Part shown: in pieces, positions 1 through 9,880 of the stretch
Numbering within the stretch: the first letter of the stretch is position 1
Layout of the letters: each line of letters begins with the position of its first letter
Source of the DNA: Lachnospiraceae bacterium
Lineage (GTDB): Bacteria; Bacillota; Clostridia; Lachnospirales; Lachnospiraceae
Direction of reading: 5' to 3'
Assembly: GCA_029067205.1 (NCBI GenBank)
Contig: JAIEEY010000078.1
Span: 1-64,000 of the forward strand
Length of the DNA stretch: 64,000 nucleotides
Position numbers and translations under genes: made by a program
Notes under the pieces: model-generated
What the model saw: only the letters and a program-made list of their open reading frames with translations
Databases searched by the model: none
Told to the model about the DNA's origin: nothing

Positions 1-73
1 CTTTAGGGAGCACACTTTAGGCTGCTTTAGCAGCACATTGAACCTACCGGCTTTAGCCGGTAGTGGTTGAGTT
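1..73. repeat. 73-bp hairpin repeat, copy 1
   Basis: It is identical over 73 bp to 23815-23887. It holds a 5-bp stem with TTTA loop (21-34) and a perfect 8-bp stem with TTTA loop (44-63), and the hexamer CTTTAG occurs four times (1, 15, 25, 51). It may extend leftward out of the window. The last bases supply the GTG used as start of the following gene. Function is unknown; it could be a promoter/attenuator, a recombination site or the end of a small element. Confidence 0.85.
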
Positions 74-359
74 TTCAGAGCGTAAGAAAAATCTTACGGT
101 ATTTGATCCTGACCTGGAGGCCATGATCGATACAAATGAGCATTTTCTTGCTGAGATCATAGGTAATTCATATAAATCGCTGCATCAGTACATGATCATC
201 CAGGCTCCTAGCCGTGAGGAGATGAATGCTGCACTTAATATTTTTTATGATGAGATTGACAACTCAGAGTTAATGTTTAAGTTTGCTGAACAGCTTGATG
301 CGGAGGAAACAGAAGAATTTATGAGAAATATTTATTCTGGTGAGGAAAAACATTTTTGA
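63..359 (+). CDS. small acidic protein of unknown function, first gene before the VirB4-like gene
   Basis: 98 residues, soluble, acidic and helical in character; not recognised. The only upstream in-frame start is the GTG at 63, which lies inside the 73-bp repeat and has no clear ribosome binding site. An ATG at 123 has GGAGG only 2 nt before it, too close to be convincing. The 5' end may therefore be truncated or rearranged at the repeat, as also seems true of the gene after copy 2. It ends 38 bp before the VirB4-like gene, same strand, so it is probably the first gene of the transfer operon visible here. Confidence 0.55.
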   Translation: MVEFSERKKNLTVFDPDLEAMIDTNEHFLAEIIGNSYKSLHQYMIIQAPSREEMNAALNIFYDEIDNSELMFKFAEQLDAEETEEFMRNIYSGEEKHF

Positions 360-396
360 AAGTACGGATAATTAAGAAGATAGAAAGGCAGGGAAT

Positions 397-2253
397 ATGT
401 TCTTTAAGAAGAAAAAAGAGGAGAAGATAATCGAAGGTAATCTGTCAGAATTTCCTAACCTGATGAGGATCAAGCCAAAGGAAAGTTATGTGTTTAGATC
501 AAATCATTATTCATGTGATGGAAATTATTTTGCGATACTGTCTTTTTTTCATAATGATGGTGCTATTGACGATTTTCCAACATTTTGGGGAATCGACCTC
601 ATACCATCCGGTCTTGATGATGATATATCTGTTACAAATATTGAGACTGTTGAAAGGATGTCTGACGGCTGGGTTAAGGAACACCAGGCGAAAGCTGAGA
701 ATGTTGCCCAGATGAACACTACGGAACAATCAAATCCCGGAAGCAGTAAAATGAACCGCCTGAAGGCAGGCAAACGCGAAATGGATCTTAACCAGATCGC
801 ACTGGAGATACAGGCAGGGGCAGTATATCTTGCATGTGCATTCCGTATGAGGATCAAGGCGCCATCCCTTGAAAAACTTGATAACGCGATAAGTGCAATA
901 GAACGGCATTATATTGATGCATATACGACTTTATATGCAGCGAGTTATGACGGTGAACAGTGTGGCGAGCTTACATCACTTCTAAGGCCGCTGGCGTTTA
1001 AGAAGGGAAAACCGCATTACTTTACCAGTACAGAATATGCAGGTGTGTATTCACTTGTAACACGCGGGATAGAGGATGATGCAGGCGAATATGTCGGCAC
1101 CATGTTTGGAGATGTCAATACTGCAGCCGTTCTGTTTGATATTGACCGGTATAAGCGGCATATCATTGTCTGTAATGAACAGATCGATATGAATTACGGA
1201 CGGAATTATGCTTCTGACCTTTGGGGGAGCAAAATATCACAGGCATGTCTGATCAACAATCATAAAGCAGCCCATATCATTCTTAATGGATGCAGTCTGG
1301 ATGAGATCGGTCCTCATTTTCAAAATATTACAAAGAAGGTTGACCTTAACAAAGGCGATGTCAACATGTTTGAGCTTTTTGGGGATTTTGACGATGAGCT
1401 TTCATTGTTCGCAATGCAGATGGAAAAACTGACACTCATGACAGAACAGATGTATCCCCCTACTGACAACGACAGGTCAATCATCCGCGGGTATGTAAAA
1501 GAAATAGCAGCGAAATTTTACATTGACCAGGGAATGTGGTATGAAAATGCAAAAGATAACAGGAACAGGCTGCGTGTTGTTGGGATTCCGCATAAGGATG
1601 TCCCAAAACTGGAACTGTTTTCGACATACCTGCAGACTGCGCATAAGGCAGCCGTAATGTCAGGTGCAAGGGACGAGGAGGAACTCCACGCCCTGAAGAT
1701 CCTGAATCTGACATTTAAAAGCATGCTTGATAACAATGGAGATCTCTTTAATACGGTTACGACAGCAGAGATTGATAATTGTACAAAGGCAAGGCGTGTC
1801 ATTTATGATTTCTCGCAGCTCCTTGTCAGGGGAAAAGGTGTCATGATGGCACAGCTTTTAAACATTATCTCCTTTTGTACCGGAAATCTTGGGTCAGATG
1901 ATGTGCTTATCATACATGGCGCTGACCTGATCGATGATACAGTTAAGGACTATCTGACTGCCCTGTTCGAGCAGCTATATGCAAAAGGAGGACGGGTATG
2001 CTTTCTTTATAACGACAATGAGCGGATGATGAATGATATGGCTTTTTCCCATATGGACAAGGCTGATTACACCATTATGGGGTATATGACTGATAACTGC
2101 GTAGCAAGGTATCAGGATGTACTGGGGCAGACGATACCTTCAAATCTCGTGAACCTCATTACTACTAAAAATGACTATATGACGTTCCTGCATAGGGACT
2201 ATAGTAATGTTGTTTTCAGACGTGACTTAATCTTAAAACCAAGGCGGGCATGA
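397..2253 (+). CDS. VirB4/TraC-like type IV secretion protein lacking Walker motifs
   Basis: 618 residues. Overall length, N-terminal region and C-terminal pattern (a glycine-rich strand followed by FLYNDNERM, late acidic helix and closing strand FRRDLIL) resemble VirB4-family conjugation ATPases. Operon position next to a VirB6-like gene agrees. Where VirB4 has its P-loop (about residues 269-295) the sequence reads NYASDLWGSKISQ, with no GxGKS/T. The Walker B position (about 500-512) reads LIIHGADLID rather than an IDE-type acidic pair. It is therefore predicted not to hydrolyse ATP and may be a structural subunit at the inner face of the channel. The next gene starts 2 nt after its stop codon. 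The family call is by pattern only; the loss of catalytic motifs is directly seen. Confidence 0.6.
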   Translation: MFFKKKKEEKIIEGNLSEFPNLMRIKPKESYVFRSNHYSCDGNYFAILSFFHNDGAIDDFPTFWGIDLIPSGLDDDISVTNIETVERMSDGWVKEHQAKAENVAQMNTTEQSNPGSSKMNRLKAGKREMDLNQIALEIQAGAVYLACAFRMRIKAPSLEKLDNAISAIERHYIDAYTTLYAASYDGEQCGELTSLLRPLAFKKGKPHYFTSTEYAGVYSLVTRGIEDDAGEYVGTMFGDVNTAAVLFDIDRYKRHIIVCNEQIDMNYGRNYASDLWGSKISQACLINNHKAAHIILNGCSLDEIGPHFQNITKKVDLNKGDVNMFELFGDFDDELSLFAMQMEKLTLMTEQMYPPTDNDRSIIRGYVKEIAAKFYIDQGMWYENAKDNRNRLRVVGIPHKDVPKLELFSTYLQTAHKAAVMSGARDEEELHALKILNLTFKSMLDNNGDLFNTVTTAEIDNCTKARRVIYDFSQLLVRGKGVMMAQLLNIISFCTGNLGSDDVLIIHGADLIDDTVKDYLTALFEQLYAKGGRVCFLYNDNERMMNDMAFSHMDKADYTIMGYMTDNCVARYQDVLGQTIPSNLVNLITTKNDYMTFLHRDYSNVVFRRDLILKPRRA

Positions 2254-2254
2254 T

Positions 2255-5200
2255 ATGGGCAGAAAAAAAACAGATAAAATTAAAAATGTCAGACATATCG
2301 GGATCAGTATATGTCTGGTGATACTTACAGTCATGATGGCAATGGCATCATATTTTACTGTAACTGCTGGTGGTACATATGAGCTTAGTGACGATAATCA
2401 GGCAGATTACAGCTTTTATATGCTTTCATCCTGCCTTGCCACGACTCTGACTATGTGTATTGCTGATCCGAATGGTGAAGACATGGTTGATGCCTTGTCA
2501 ACAGTCAATGCAAATTCTGCCGGATGTTTCCTTGGGTACGATGACCAGTCTGTAGCAAAGGGGATCAAGGGACTTTTTACTTCATTTATCAGTACATCGT
2601 CATGTACATATAATTACAGTCAGTTATGCTCGGATTCTTTTCAGCATGTGGGGGAGGGGAGCGGGAGTTCTTTCGTATTTTCTCAATATTGCATGCTTGG
2701 CGCAGGGCTGGCTGATATTGGTATCGACAAGACAGGGACCGACGGCAGTGCATCTTTGGGACGCAGTATATCAGGATGGGTGGTACTTGTGGTGTACCGT
2801 CTGGCAATGGCTGTAAATGGGTTTTTAAAGATAGTTATTGACATCATGAAATGGCTCAATCCGTTCCAGTTCTTTTCAAAAGCAAATGAAAAAGCATCGG
2901 CGGCTGGTATTTCAATGGATGTTGACTATTCTGGGCTGGCGAATACGGACGCAACAGTCGGAGCGCTGATGAGCCCGTTAACGGAAATAATCTCTGAATT
3001 ATATGCTAAATTGTATGATTTTAGTTCTATTGTCCTTTTGATATTATTTGTTCTCATGGTCGCGATGCTCTTTATGAATGTATTTATGTCAAAGCAGACT
3101 GACAGCAGGATGGGCATAATAAAAAAATATCTTTTCAGGGCAGGGTTCATTGTGTTCGGCATACCGCTTCTTGGAGGTACTTATTCTGTCATACTTGATA
3201 AAATGTCACAGGATATACAGTCCGGCAATACAGCGGCGGCAAAGATTGTGGCATCCACGTTTGTTGATTTTGAATCCTGGGTCATGAATTCAAGCATGAT
3301 CTTGCCGGATACCGTGATCAAAGTGGATACAAATAAAGGACATATTACTGCCAATGCAGGCAACAGTATTCAGGATATCTGTTATGCCTTTAATGAGAAG
3401 GCAACATCAGGACTGCCGGCAAGGTTTACAACAGGCAGTGCGGCTAATGATGTATCAAAACTAATTGAACAGATCCAGAATGAAACAAGGTCATCTGCAG
3501 GAAATATAGGCTCAACAGATGCCTGGGTGATCAGTTTGCTTCAGAGATATCAGTCGGGTAAAAAAATTTATGCGTCAGAATACGAACAGGCATGGATCTC
3601 TAAGTTCTGGCTGAAAGACAATGATGCGGATTTCAACGAGAAAAGGGAGAATTATGTTAAAAATTTTGCGACACCACAGGTATTACTTCAGGTTGAAGGC
3701 AGCGAAAGGGCGACATTCTGGAACAGGGAGATCCCGCCGGGATATATAAGGGGACCGATCGGGCGCGATGCGAATGGAACCGGAAGCTCCGCGATCAATG
3801 GGATCAACCTGAACGGCAGTAATACGGGGAGTGAGGTCAGCAACAGCCTGAAACTTCCTGCACTTGCTGTATATAATTACTTAAATTCAACATTTAATGA
3901 AACTACAGTCAGAGTTTATTCCTCCGAGAAAGCAAGCTCAGGGCATATCCGGGATTACCATTACTCAGTGAATCTTGTTGGAAAAGGAGAGCAGAGCTTT
4001 GTCTATCTGCTGCTCTGTATCACAATGCTCTTAACCTATTCGGTACTGGGGTTTGTATACGCATTTGGTATCATTATGTCCAACCTGAAAAGGGGGATGC
4101 GGCTTATCGTTGCAGTTCCAGGGGCGATGCTTGGATCTTTGGCCAGTGTAGCAAAGGTTATCAGTTATACGGTTCTTATGATCGCAGAACTCGTGTTAAA
4201 TATCATGCTTTATATGCTCACCACAGACCTGATATTCTCTGTTGCGTCTGTCATAACAACTACTTTTGTCAGTACTGCTGCAAGTGTATTTAGCTCGTCC
4301 TTTGTCAGTTCAGGAGCATTTTCAACACTTGTTTCAATACTTGTCATTATCTTCCTCATTTGGTTTACAGTACAGGCGATTAAATTAAGAAACCCAATCG
4401 TTAAGTCACTGGAGGAAATGGCTGACAATGTTGTAAATAAGTTTATTACAGGACAGACTGCAGGCGGAAGTGCACAGGGTTCCGGGGGACAGGGTGAAAG
4501 CGGTACTGCAAAGGGAGCGCAGATTGCTGCTATGGAGCCCAAGAGGAGATTCCGCACTCCTGTAGGCCGCGCATGTGAGAAAATGAAAGATACCTCAAAA
4601 CAGGAGGCATTCCTTGGTCAGATGTTTGGTGGGAACGGCTCTGCATTTAAGGAAGACCAGGCATTCCGGCAGAGGGACCTTGAAAAGCGTGCGGCTAAGA
4701 AACATGCAAGGCGTGAGATGCTTGAAGCCGGGAAACAGCTGGCAGTTGGCGCAGGTGAATTTGCTGCCGGTACTGCCACAGGCAATGCAGCATTAATGGC
4801 GCAGGGGGCAAAAAATACATTACATGGGATTGGTACGGCAAATAAGGCTGCAGAAAATAAGTATCAGGCAGACAAAAATGCAGACACAAAACTTGCCATG
4901 ACGCTTAATCCTGATATTGCAAAGCATGATGAACGGCTTGGATATACAAAGGGACAGTCCGAGGATATTGAAACAATGTCCCTTGGCAATGAAATGGCAC
5001 AGGCAGTCCAGCTCAGTGGGGCAGGTAGTGCTAAGGCAGTATCTACAATTAATCCGGGTTCTGCCGGGGACAGCACAGATCTAAGAGATAATGCTCTTGC
5101 TGCGCATGCCGGTATGAATACAGATACGGAAAACGCTATGATTCCGACGCCTAATATGACCAATAATCTTGAAAAGAATAAGAATATCAGGGGGCAGTCT

Positions 5201-5833
5201 AAGAGCATAGAAAAGATATCCCTTGACAATGTGACAGATCAGGAAGTCCAGATCAGCAGTTCAGATGGGAATAGAATGGTGTCTGCACATGAATCAAATC
5301 CTGCCGTTAATAGTATTAATCCCAAAAATAATATCAGTTTTGACAAGAATACGGTTAAGGGTGTGGCATTATCCGAAATTGAAGGTTTGTTGGGGAATGC
5401 GCAGGATAGTGCTGTATATACTGCGATGCAGACAAGCCGCTCTGTAAGTACCGAAAATCTTATTAATGTTAATGATATTGAAAGTAATGGACAAAAGAGT
5501 ATGAACAGCTCCAGAAAAAATGCGGGAAAGAGCACAGGCAGGGGATTTGATGACGAGGTACATATTCAGTCTTCGAAAAAGGTAGTTGAGCATGTAAATG
5601 AAAAACATGAGACTATCAATGAGCATAGTAGTGATCCAAATGCATCTGCCGGGCATGATAGTCATAATTATGTTGAACAAAAATTGCTGACACACGTAGA
5701 CCAGTCTGAAGAGATAATGAAAAATCGGAGGAACCCGCATATTACCGATGATAACAGATCGAAAGGGGAGGCTGAAAAATCCGGCAGAATACCAAAAAAT
5801 AAGAAGAATGAAAAGAAGGATTTACGGGAATAA
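2255..5833 (+). CDS. VirB6/TrbL-like multi-spanning conjugation membrane protein with long tail
   Basis: 1192 residues. One hydrophobic segment lies at 15-38, others near 185-205 and 250-300, then a cluster of strong segments from about 585 to 715 ending in a basic cytoplasmic turn. This layout is typical of VirB6/TrbL channel proteins in Gram-positive conjugation systems. Residues about 740-1192 form a polar, low-complexity tail. Within it a unit beginning GQS-x-x-IE-x-x-SL and ending in S-INP is present twice (about 900-937 and 980-1030), an internal duplication. The gene follows the VirB4-like gene with a 2-nt gap. It would form the membrane pore; the tail may bind soluble partners. The exact family is uncertain, the topology is clear. 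Confidence 0.6.
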   Translation: MGRKKTDKIKNVRHIGISICLVILTVMMAMASYFTVTAGGTYELSDDNQADYSFYMLSSCLATTLTMCIADPNGEDMVDALSTVNANSAGCFLGYDDQSVAKGIKGLFTSFISTSSCTYNYSQLCSDSFQHVGEGSGSSFVFSQYCMLGAGLADIGIDKTGTDGSASLGRSISGWVVLVVYRLAMAVNGFLKIVIDIMKWLNPFQFFSKANEKASAAGISMDVDYSGLANTDATVGALMSPLTEIISELYAKLYDFSSIVLLILFVLMVAMLFMNVFMSKQTDSRMGIIKKYLFRAGFIVFGIPLLGGTYSVILDKMSQDIQSGNTAAAKIVASTFVDFESWVMNSSMILPDTVIKVDTNKGHITANAGNSIQDICYAFNEKATSGLPARFTTGSAANDVSKLIEQIQNETRSSAGNIGSTDAWVISLLQRYQSGKKIYASEYEQAWISKFWLKDNDADFNEKRENYVKNFATPQVLLQVEGSERATFWNREIPPGYIRGPIGRDANGTGSSAINGINLNGSNTGSEVSNSLKLPALAVYNYLNSTFNETTVRVYSSEKASSGHIRDYHYSVNLVGKGEQSFVYLLLCITMLLTYSVLGFVYAFGIIMSNLKRGMRLIVAVPGAMLGSLASVAKVISYTVLMIAELVLNIMLYMLTTDLIFSVASVITTTFVSTAASVFSSSFVSSGAFSTLVSILVIIFLIWFTVQAIKLRNPIVKSLEEMADNVVNKFITGQTAGGSAQGSGGQGESGTAKGAQIAAMEPKRRFRTPVGRACEKMKDTSKQEAFLGQMFGGNGSAFKEDQAFRQRDLEKRAAKKHARREMLEAGKQLAVGAGEFAAGTATGNAALMAQGAKNTLHGIGTANKAAENKYQADKNADTKLAMTLNPDIAKHDERLGYTKGQSEDIETMSLGNEMAQAVQLSGAGSAKAVSTINPGSAGDSTDLRDNALAAHAGMNTDTENAMIPTPNMTNNLEKNKNIRGQSKSIEKISLDNVTDQEVQISSSDGNRMVSAHESNPAVNSINPKNNISFDKNTVKGVALSEIEGLLGNAQDSAVYTAMQTSRSVSTENLINVNDIESNGQKSMNSSRKNAGKSTGRGFDDEVHIQSSKKVVEHVNEKHETINEHSSDPNASAGHDSHNYVEQKLLTHVDQSEEIMKNRRNPHITDDNRSKGEAEKSGRIPKNKKNEKKDLRE

Positions 5834-5899
5834 ATTGCACGCTAGAATACATATTCTATATATTTAATTATGCATTAATCGGTAAATTAAAAATTTTTG

Positions 5900-5928
5900 T
5901 TGACAAAATTAATAAAAACTGGTATCAT
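5900..5928 (+). promoter_or_regulatory. strong sigma-A type promoter before the pilin-like gene
   Basis: TTGACA at 5900-5905 and TATCAT at 5923-5928 are separated by exactly 17 bp in a very AT-rich stretch, in the 151-bp gap between the VirB6-like gene and the pilin-like gene. A strong AGGAG site precedes the ATG at 5985. A separate promoter would allow extra expression of an abundant subunit. Confidence 0.7.
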
Positions 5929-5984
5929 TTTTTGGTAAATAAAACTATTAACAAGTCAGTTATCAATTTGAGAGGAGATAAAAA

Positions 5985-6323
5985 ATGGTAACAAAAATGG
6001 AAATGGCAGTAGTTCTTGCTTCGGGGTCAATCAATCTTGGTACATTCTTTGATAACTCAAAAAATGCAATTAAATCCTGGGGCGGATCGTTCATTGGTGT
6101 TATAGGTGCCTTTATGCTTGTAGCAGCTGCAGTATTGATCTGCAAGGCATTCATACAACATGGAAGGGGACAGACTAACTGGCTCATGCTCTTAGGCATG
6201 ATCATTGTCGGGGGCTGCTTCTTCGTCGGCGGTTTTGATATCATGGACAGCCTGGCAAATGTGGGAAAACAGACCTTAAATGACCTGGCTACGGGTACGG
6301 GCATCAGCGGCGGGACACCATAA
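5985..6323 (+). CDS. pilin-like (VirB2/TrbC-type) two-helix membrane protein
   Basis: 112 residues with two hydrophobic helices, about 35-55 and 66-84, joined by a short polar basic loop, and a glycine-rich C-terminus. The size and two-helix design resemble VirB2/TrbC-type subunits of type IV secretion systems. It is preceded by AGGAG and its own promoter (5900-5928), consistent with a protein needed in many copies. Unlike typical VirB2 there is no clear cleavable signal peptide, so another small inner-membrane component is possible. Confidence 0.5.
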   Translation: MVTKMEMAVVLASGSINLGTFFDNSKNAIKSWGGSFIGVIGAFMLVAAAVLICKAFIQHGRGQTNWLMLLGMIIVGGCFFVGGFDIMDSLANVGKQTLNDLATGTGISGGTP

Positions 6324-6434
6324 CCTAATAAACGTATATTGTTTTGTATTTAATGCCGAGAATTCTTATGAGTATTTTGGACATAAGATGCATCGGCATA
6401 AATCATGCAGGCACATAGGAAGGATTTTAATGGT

Positions 6435-7679
6435 ATGGGAATATTCAGACGTATCAGGATATGGGGGAGACACCACCATATTGAATTATTCGGAACCGTT
6501 CTTGGGACACTTCTGCTGGTGATGCTGGTAAACAGCATTTCTATCTGCGTATATGCATCAAAAGAAAATGACAGACTGTTGTCAGAGAATGCAGTCTTTG
6601 CAAATTCATTTACGACTTCCCTGTCTGGAAAGAATGGCACGATCTCACAGGTCTATGTTAATCCTGAACGGAGTAAATGTGTGATATTGTTTAAATTTGA
6701 CGATATGAACGGTATGGTGTCAGATGCTGCAAAATATCAGGTATTTATCAAGTCGTTTGATGTCTTTAAGGGCGAGTACGCATCACGCAGGAGAACACAG
6801 CTTGACGTGATGGGCGGTTTTTATGTATTTGGATCTACAGGCTATACAGCGCTCTATCTTTCCGCAGTCAATGGTTTTCCCAGGGAATGTTACGAGATAA
6901 TCTTAAGGTGTAATGATGTTTTACAGGTAAATACAAATTCATCAGGAAATGAAAATGCTGCCAGGGATGCATCATTCGCACAGTTTGACCAGTGGAGGGT
7001 TATCATCAATCCGAACGGTAATACTGCCAAAGAATGTAGTTTTCTTGATGACTTTGACATTACATCATTATACCAGGATGCAGTTATAGATGAAAACGAA
7101 AGTGAGATCAGGGAAAACCTTTATAATGACGTAAAAATAATGTATACAAACTGGAAGAAAATAGATAATTACAGAGATAATCTTGAAAGCCTTAATGTCA
7201 AGGTTCCGTCAATGCCTGTATATATTGCCAGTGATGAACTGGTGGTTGATGAAGAAGGGGTTATCAGGTATAATTCAGGTTTTTATTTCGAATATGGTGT
7301 CGATTATGACTGGTATGGAAAGACACTTCATGACGTCTCTTTCCTTGACATGGTGAAACAGGATGATATAACGGACATACAGTTTTTTAACAGCCTGAAT
7401 GATTATCAGGCATATGATAGCCCGCTTACTCTTAATACATGGTATATGGCTGATGGCTCCGTTATCAGCCTTGATGAAAGTGACCTGAAACTGAGTAACA
7501 TGCAGGCCGTAGTTGAGAACATTAAAGGTTATAATCTGGCACTCAATGACTATTACAATGCAAAAAAGCTGTATCACTGCACACATCTGATAGATTATCT
7601 GTATCTTGAGTCAAATATGAAAATGGCGGGAAAATATTTTACATCAAACTACAATGAGGGAGTAGTCACGGTATGGTAA
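6435..7679 (+). CDS. single-pass membrane protein of the transfer operon, unknown
   Basis: 414 residues from the ATG at 6435, chosen because AGGAAGG at 6417-6423 lies 11 nt before it; an in-frame ATG at 6405 lacks a site. A basic N-terminus (MGIFRRIRIWGRHHH) is followed by one transmembrane helix (about 18-40) and a roughly 370-residue extracytoplasmic region with aromatic and acidic residues. No family was recognised. Position between the pilin-like and wall-hydrolase genes suggests a structural subunit on the outer face of the membrane. Confidence 0.65.
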   Translation: MGIFRRIRIWGRHHHIELFGTVLGTLLLVMLVNSISICVYASKENDRLLSENAVFANSFTTSLSGKNGTISQVYVNPERSKCVILFKFDDMNGMVSDAAKYQVFIKSFDVFKGEYASRRRTQLDVMGGFYVFGSTGYTALYLSAVNGFPRECYEIILRCNDVLQVNTNSSGNENAARDASFAQFDQWRVIINPNGNTAKECSFLDDFDITSLYQDAVIDENESEIRENLYNDVKIMYTNWKKIDNYRDNLESLNVKVPSMPVYIASDELVVDEEGVIRYNSGFYFEYGVDYDWYGKTLHDVSFLDMVKQDDITDIQFFNSLNDYQAYDSPLTLNTWYMADGSVISLDESDLKLSNMQAVVENIKGYNLALNDYYNAKKLYHCTHLIDYLYLESNMKMAGKYFTSNYNEGVVTVW

Positions 7680-7693
7680 GGTGGTGATATCAT

Positions 7694-9859
7694 TTGACAC
7701 GACAGTCAGGTAATAACAATGGTCAGGCATCAAAAGGCAACAGGGAAAAATATCAGAAGGATAATGGAAAAGGCTCTGGCAGCAAACCGAAAAGTACTGG
7801 CGAAAAGTTAAGGGATGCTGCTGCATTGAATACTGCAGGCACGGCAGCTTCCCATGCAGTAAAGATGTCGCTACTCCTGAAACTAAAAATAAAGCTGCAG
7901 ATGCTGGTCCAGCATGCAGGGCAGGTATTTATGCATGCCAGTGTCAGTGTTATCCTGTCATTCTGCATTCTTGTCGGGGCTGCGATTGTTGCAATCATTG
8001 ACAATGCTGCTTTAAATGGAAGTGCCGTAAAGGACAGTAATTTTGTTGAGTGTACGGCATACATTGACAGGGCGATGATCGGAAAGGGAGGATATGAAAC
8101 TGCGGTTGATGTTAACAGACTAAAGCGCCAGACAGCAAAGCGCATATATTCGGTCTATTATCATTATGGTTTAAGGCCTGAGCAGATCTTTGCGGTCCTG
8201 GGAAACTGGGAGCTTGAATCTGGTATTGATCCTACAGCGGTGGAAACAGTTTTTACAGAACCATACCGGATAGGCATGAAAAAACAGCAGGCAGTCCAGT
8301 GTGATTTTGTCCTGGAAAAGTGGAATCCCCAATACTTTCTCACATATCCGGATATATTACGGAACGGGATCGGACTCGGACAGTGGACTAATGACAGGAA
8401 CAAAAAGCTTGTTGAATATGCAAAATTGTATGGGATGCAGGATTTCAAGGGAGATTCCACACTGGAGAGTATGTGGTACGACATGAATGTACAGCTGGCC
8501 TTTTCTATAGATACATCATCCGTCGGTGACAATAAAGCTTCCTGGTTTAAGGACTGGAAAGAGACAGGTGCGGAAAAATGGGATGGTGACATGAAGGTTG
8601 GCCTGGAATTTACATCAAAAAACAAATGGGACACTGTTGATACTACAAATGGAAACTTTCAGGATGAGACGATAAGCCTCCATCCGGTTGGCGAGGATAA
8701 TGACGGGATAACGATCGGCGGGGATACAAAGGATGATTATTATGACGATACTGACCGGGATAATGCAAAAGCCCAGGCTACACTTGAAATGAATGCAGCA
8801 TGGCCAGCTATCCTTGCTTCACATAAACCTGTGCCATACACAGATGATAATGGTGTTTATCATGATGGCATTGATGAAGCCAACAGTGCTGCTAAGGAGG
8901 AGTATATCAGGAAGTGGAAAAAGAAATACAGGTTCTATCTGTATAAATATACGGTCATACGATATACAGAGCAGTTTGCCAGTGAATGGGAAGGGTGCAA
9001 TAACGGAACGGAGCAGATACGGGTAAATAATGCCCTGGAATACTATTATGAATGGTGGGAGGAAGCAAATAAGGACACAGCCCAGGGGGAGCCAAACTAC
9101 TTTGTGGGGGAAGATAACGCAACGGATAGTAATGACTATTTCTTTTTTGTTGAGGAGGGGTATGCGAGCGGAGTACTGGAAGTGCTGAATAAGACGAAGG
9201 ATTATAACAACAGCATCAGTAAGATATATACATATGATCAGGACATGGGCCAGTGCAACAGGATTGTTTACGAGGAGAGGAAAAATATCGCAAAATGTGC
9301 TGCAATGATTGCATGGCCTACCATTGCGCAGTCAAAGGACAATGATGGGACGGATCTATATAAATGGGTACATGACCAGGTGATAAAAGGAGACAGTGTA
9401 TATATGTCATGTGACCGTACAGTGTGTACTGTTGTACGATGGTCAGGGTATGATGACAATTATCCCAAAGGTGCAACACTTAACCAGATCCAGTATCTTG
9501 TTACAAGCCCGCGGTGGGTAGAATTAGACTGGGGCGGAGACAGATCCCAGCTGCAGGCAGGCGATATCCTGATACGCAAGGATTCTGTTGCGGGCGATGC
9601 AACTGCCGAAACAGGCTCTGCCGAACATCATACTTTGATCTATATTGGTGAGGTCATTGCTAAAAATTATTCTGATAAAAGTCTTGGAAATATTGCCGCA
9701 GGTTCATGTATTGTACATGGCTCTTACGGAGAACGTTCACCAGGGATTGACATATGGTCTGATAAGTATTCAACATATCATGCTTTCAGATGTGTCCATC
9801 CGTTAAGTCCGACAAAATCCCAGTATAAGAAGATTTCAATACCGCCCAATATAAAATAA
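7694..9859 (+). CDS. bifunctional peptidoglycan hydrolase of the conjugation system (lysozyme + NlpC/P60-like)
   Basis: 721 residues, TTG start after AGGTGGTGAT. The N-terminus is basic and disordered, with one membrane helix at about 85-104. Residues about 148-275 resemble the phage-tail-type lysozyme domain (GNWELESGIDP and GIGLGQWT motifs, with a candidate catalytic Glu in the first). Residues about 565-690 resemble an NlpC/P60 or CHAP cysteine peptidase: Cys in CDRTVCTVV and His in EHHTLIYIG. The two-activity, membrane-anchored design parallels CwlT (Orf14) of Tn916. It would open the cell wall locally for the transfer channel. Confidence 0.8.
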   Translation: MTRQSGNNNGQASKGNREKYQKDNGKGSGSKPKSTGEKLRDAAALNTAGTAASHAVKMSLLLKLKIKLQMLVQHAGQVFMHASVSVILSFCILVGAAIVAIIDNAALNGSAVKDSNFVECTAYIDRAMIGKGGYETAVDVNRLKRQTAKRIYSVYYHYGLRPEQIFAVLGNWELESGIDPTAVETVFTEPYRIGMKKQQAVQCDFVLEKWNPQYFLTYPDILRNGIGLGQWTNDRNKKLVEYAKLYGMQDFKGDSTLESMWYDMNVQLAFSIDTSSVGDNKASWFKDWKETGAEKWDGDMKVGLEFTSKNKWDTVDTTNGNFQDETISLHPVGEDNDGITIGGDTKDDYYDDTDRDNAKAQATLEMNAAWPAILASHKPVPYTDDNGVYHDGIDEANSAAKEEYIRKWKKKYRFYLYKYTVIRYTEQFASEWEGCNNGTEQIRVNNALEYYYEWWEEANKDTAQGEPNYFVGEDNATDSNDYFFFVEEGYASGVLEVLNKTKDYNNSISKIYTYDQDMGQCNRIVYEERKNIAKCAAMIAWPTIAQSKDNDGTDLYKWVHDQVIKGDSVYMSCDRTVCTVVRWSGYDDNYPKGATLNQIQYLVTSPRWVELDWGGDRSQLQAGDILIRKDSVAGDATAETGSAEHHTLIYIGEVIAKNYSDKSLGNIAAGSCIVHGSYGERSPGIDIWSDKYSTYHAFRCVHPLSPTKSQYKKISIPPNIK

Positions 9860-9880
9860 ATTCAGTCAGGAGGAAGAACA

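Noticed and set aside
1..73. group II intron or IS605-type end
   Set aside because: No domain V-like sequence, reverse transcriptase or TnpA/TnpB gene lies next to either copy.
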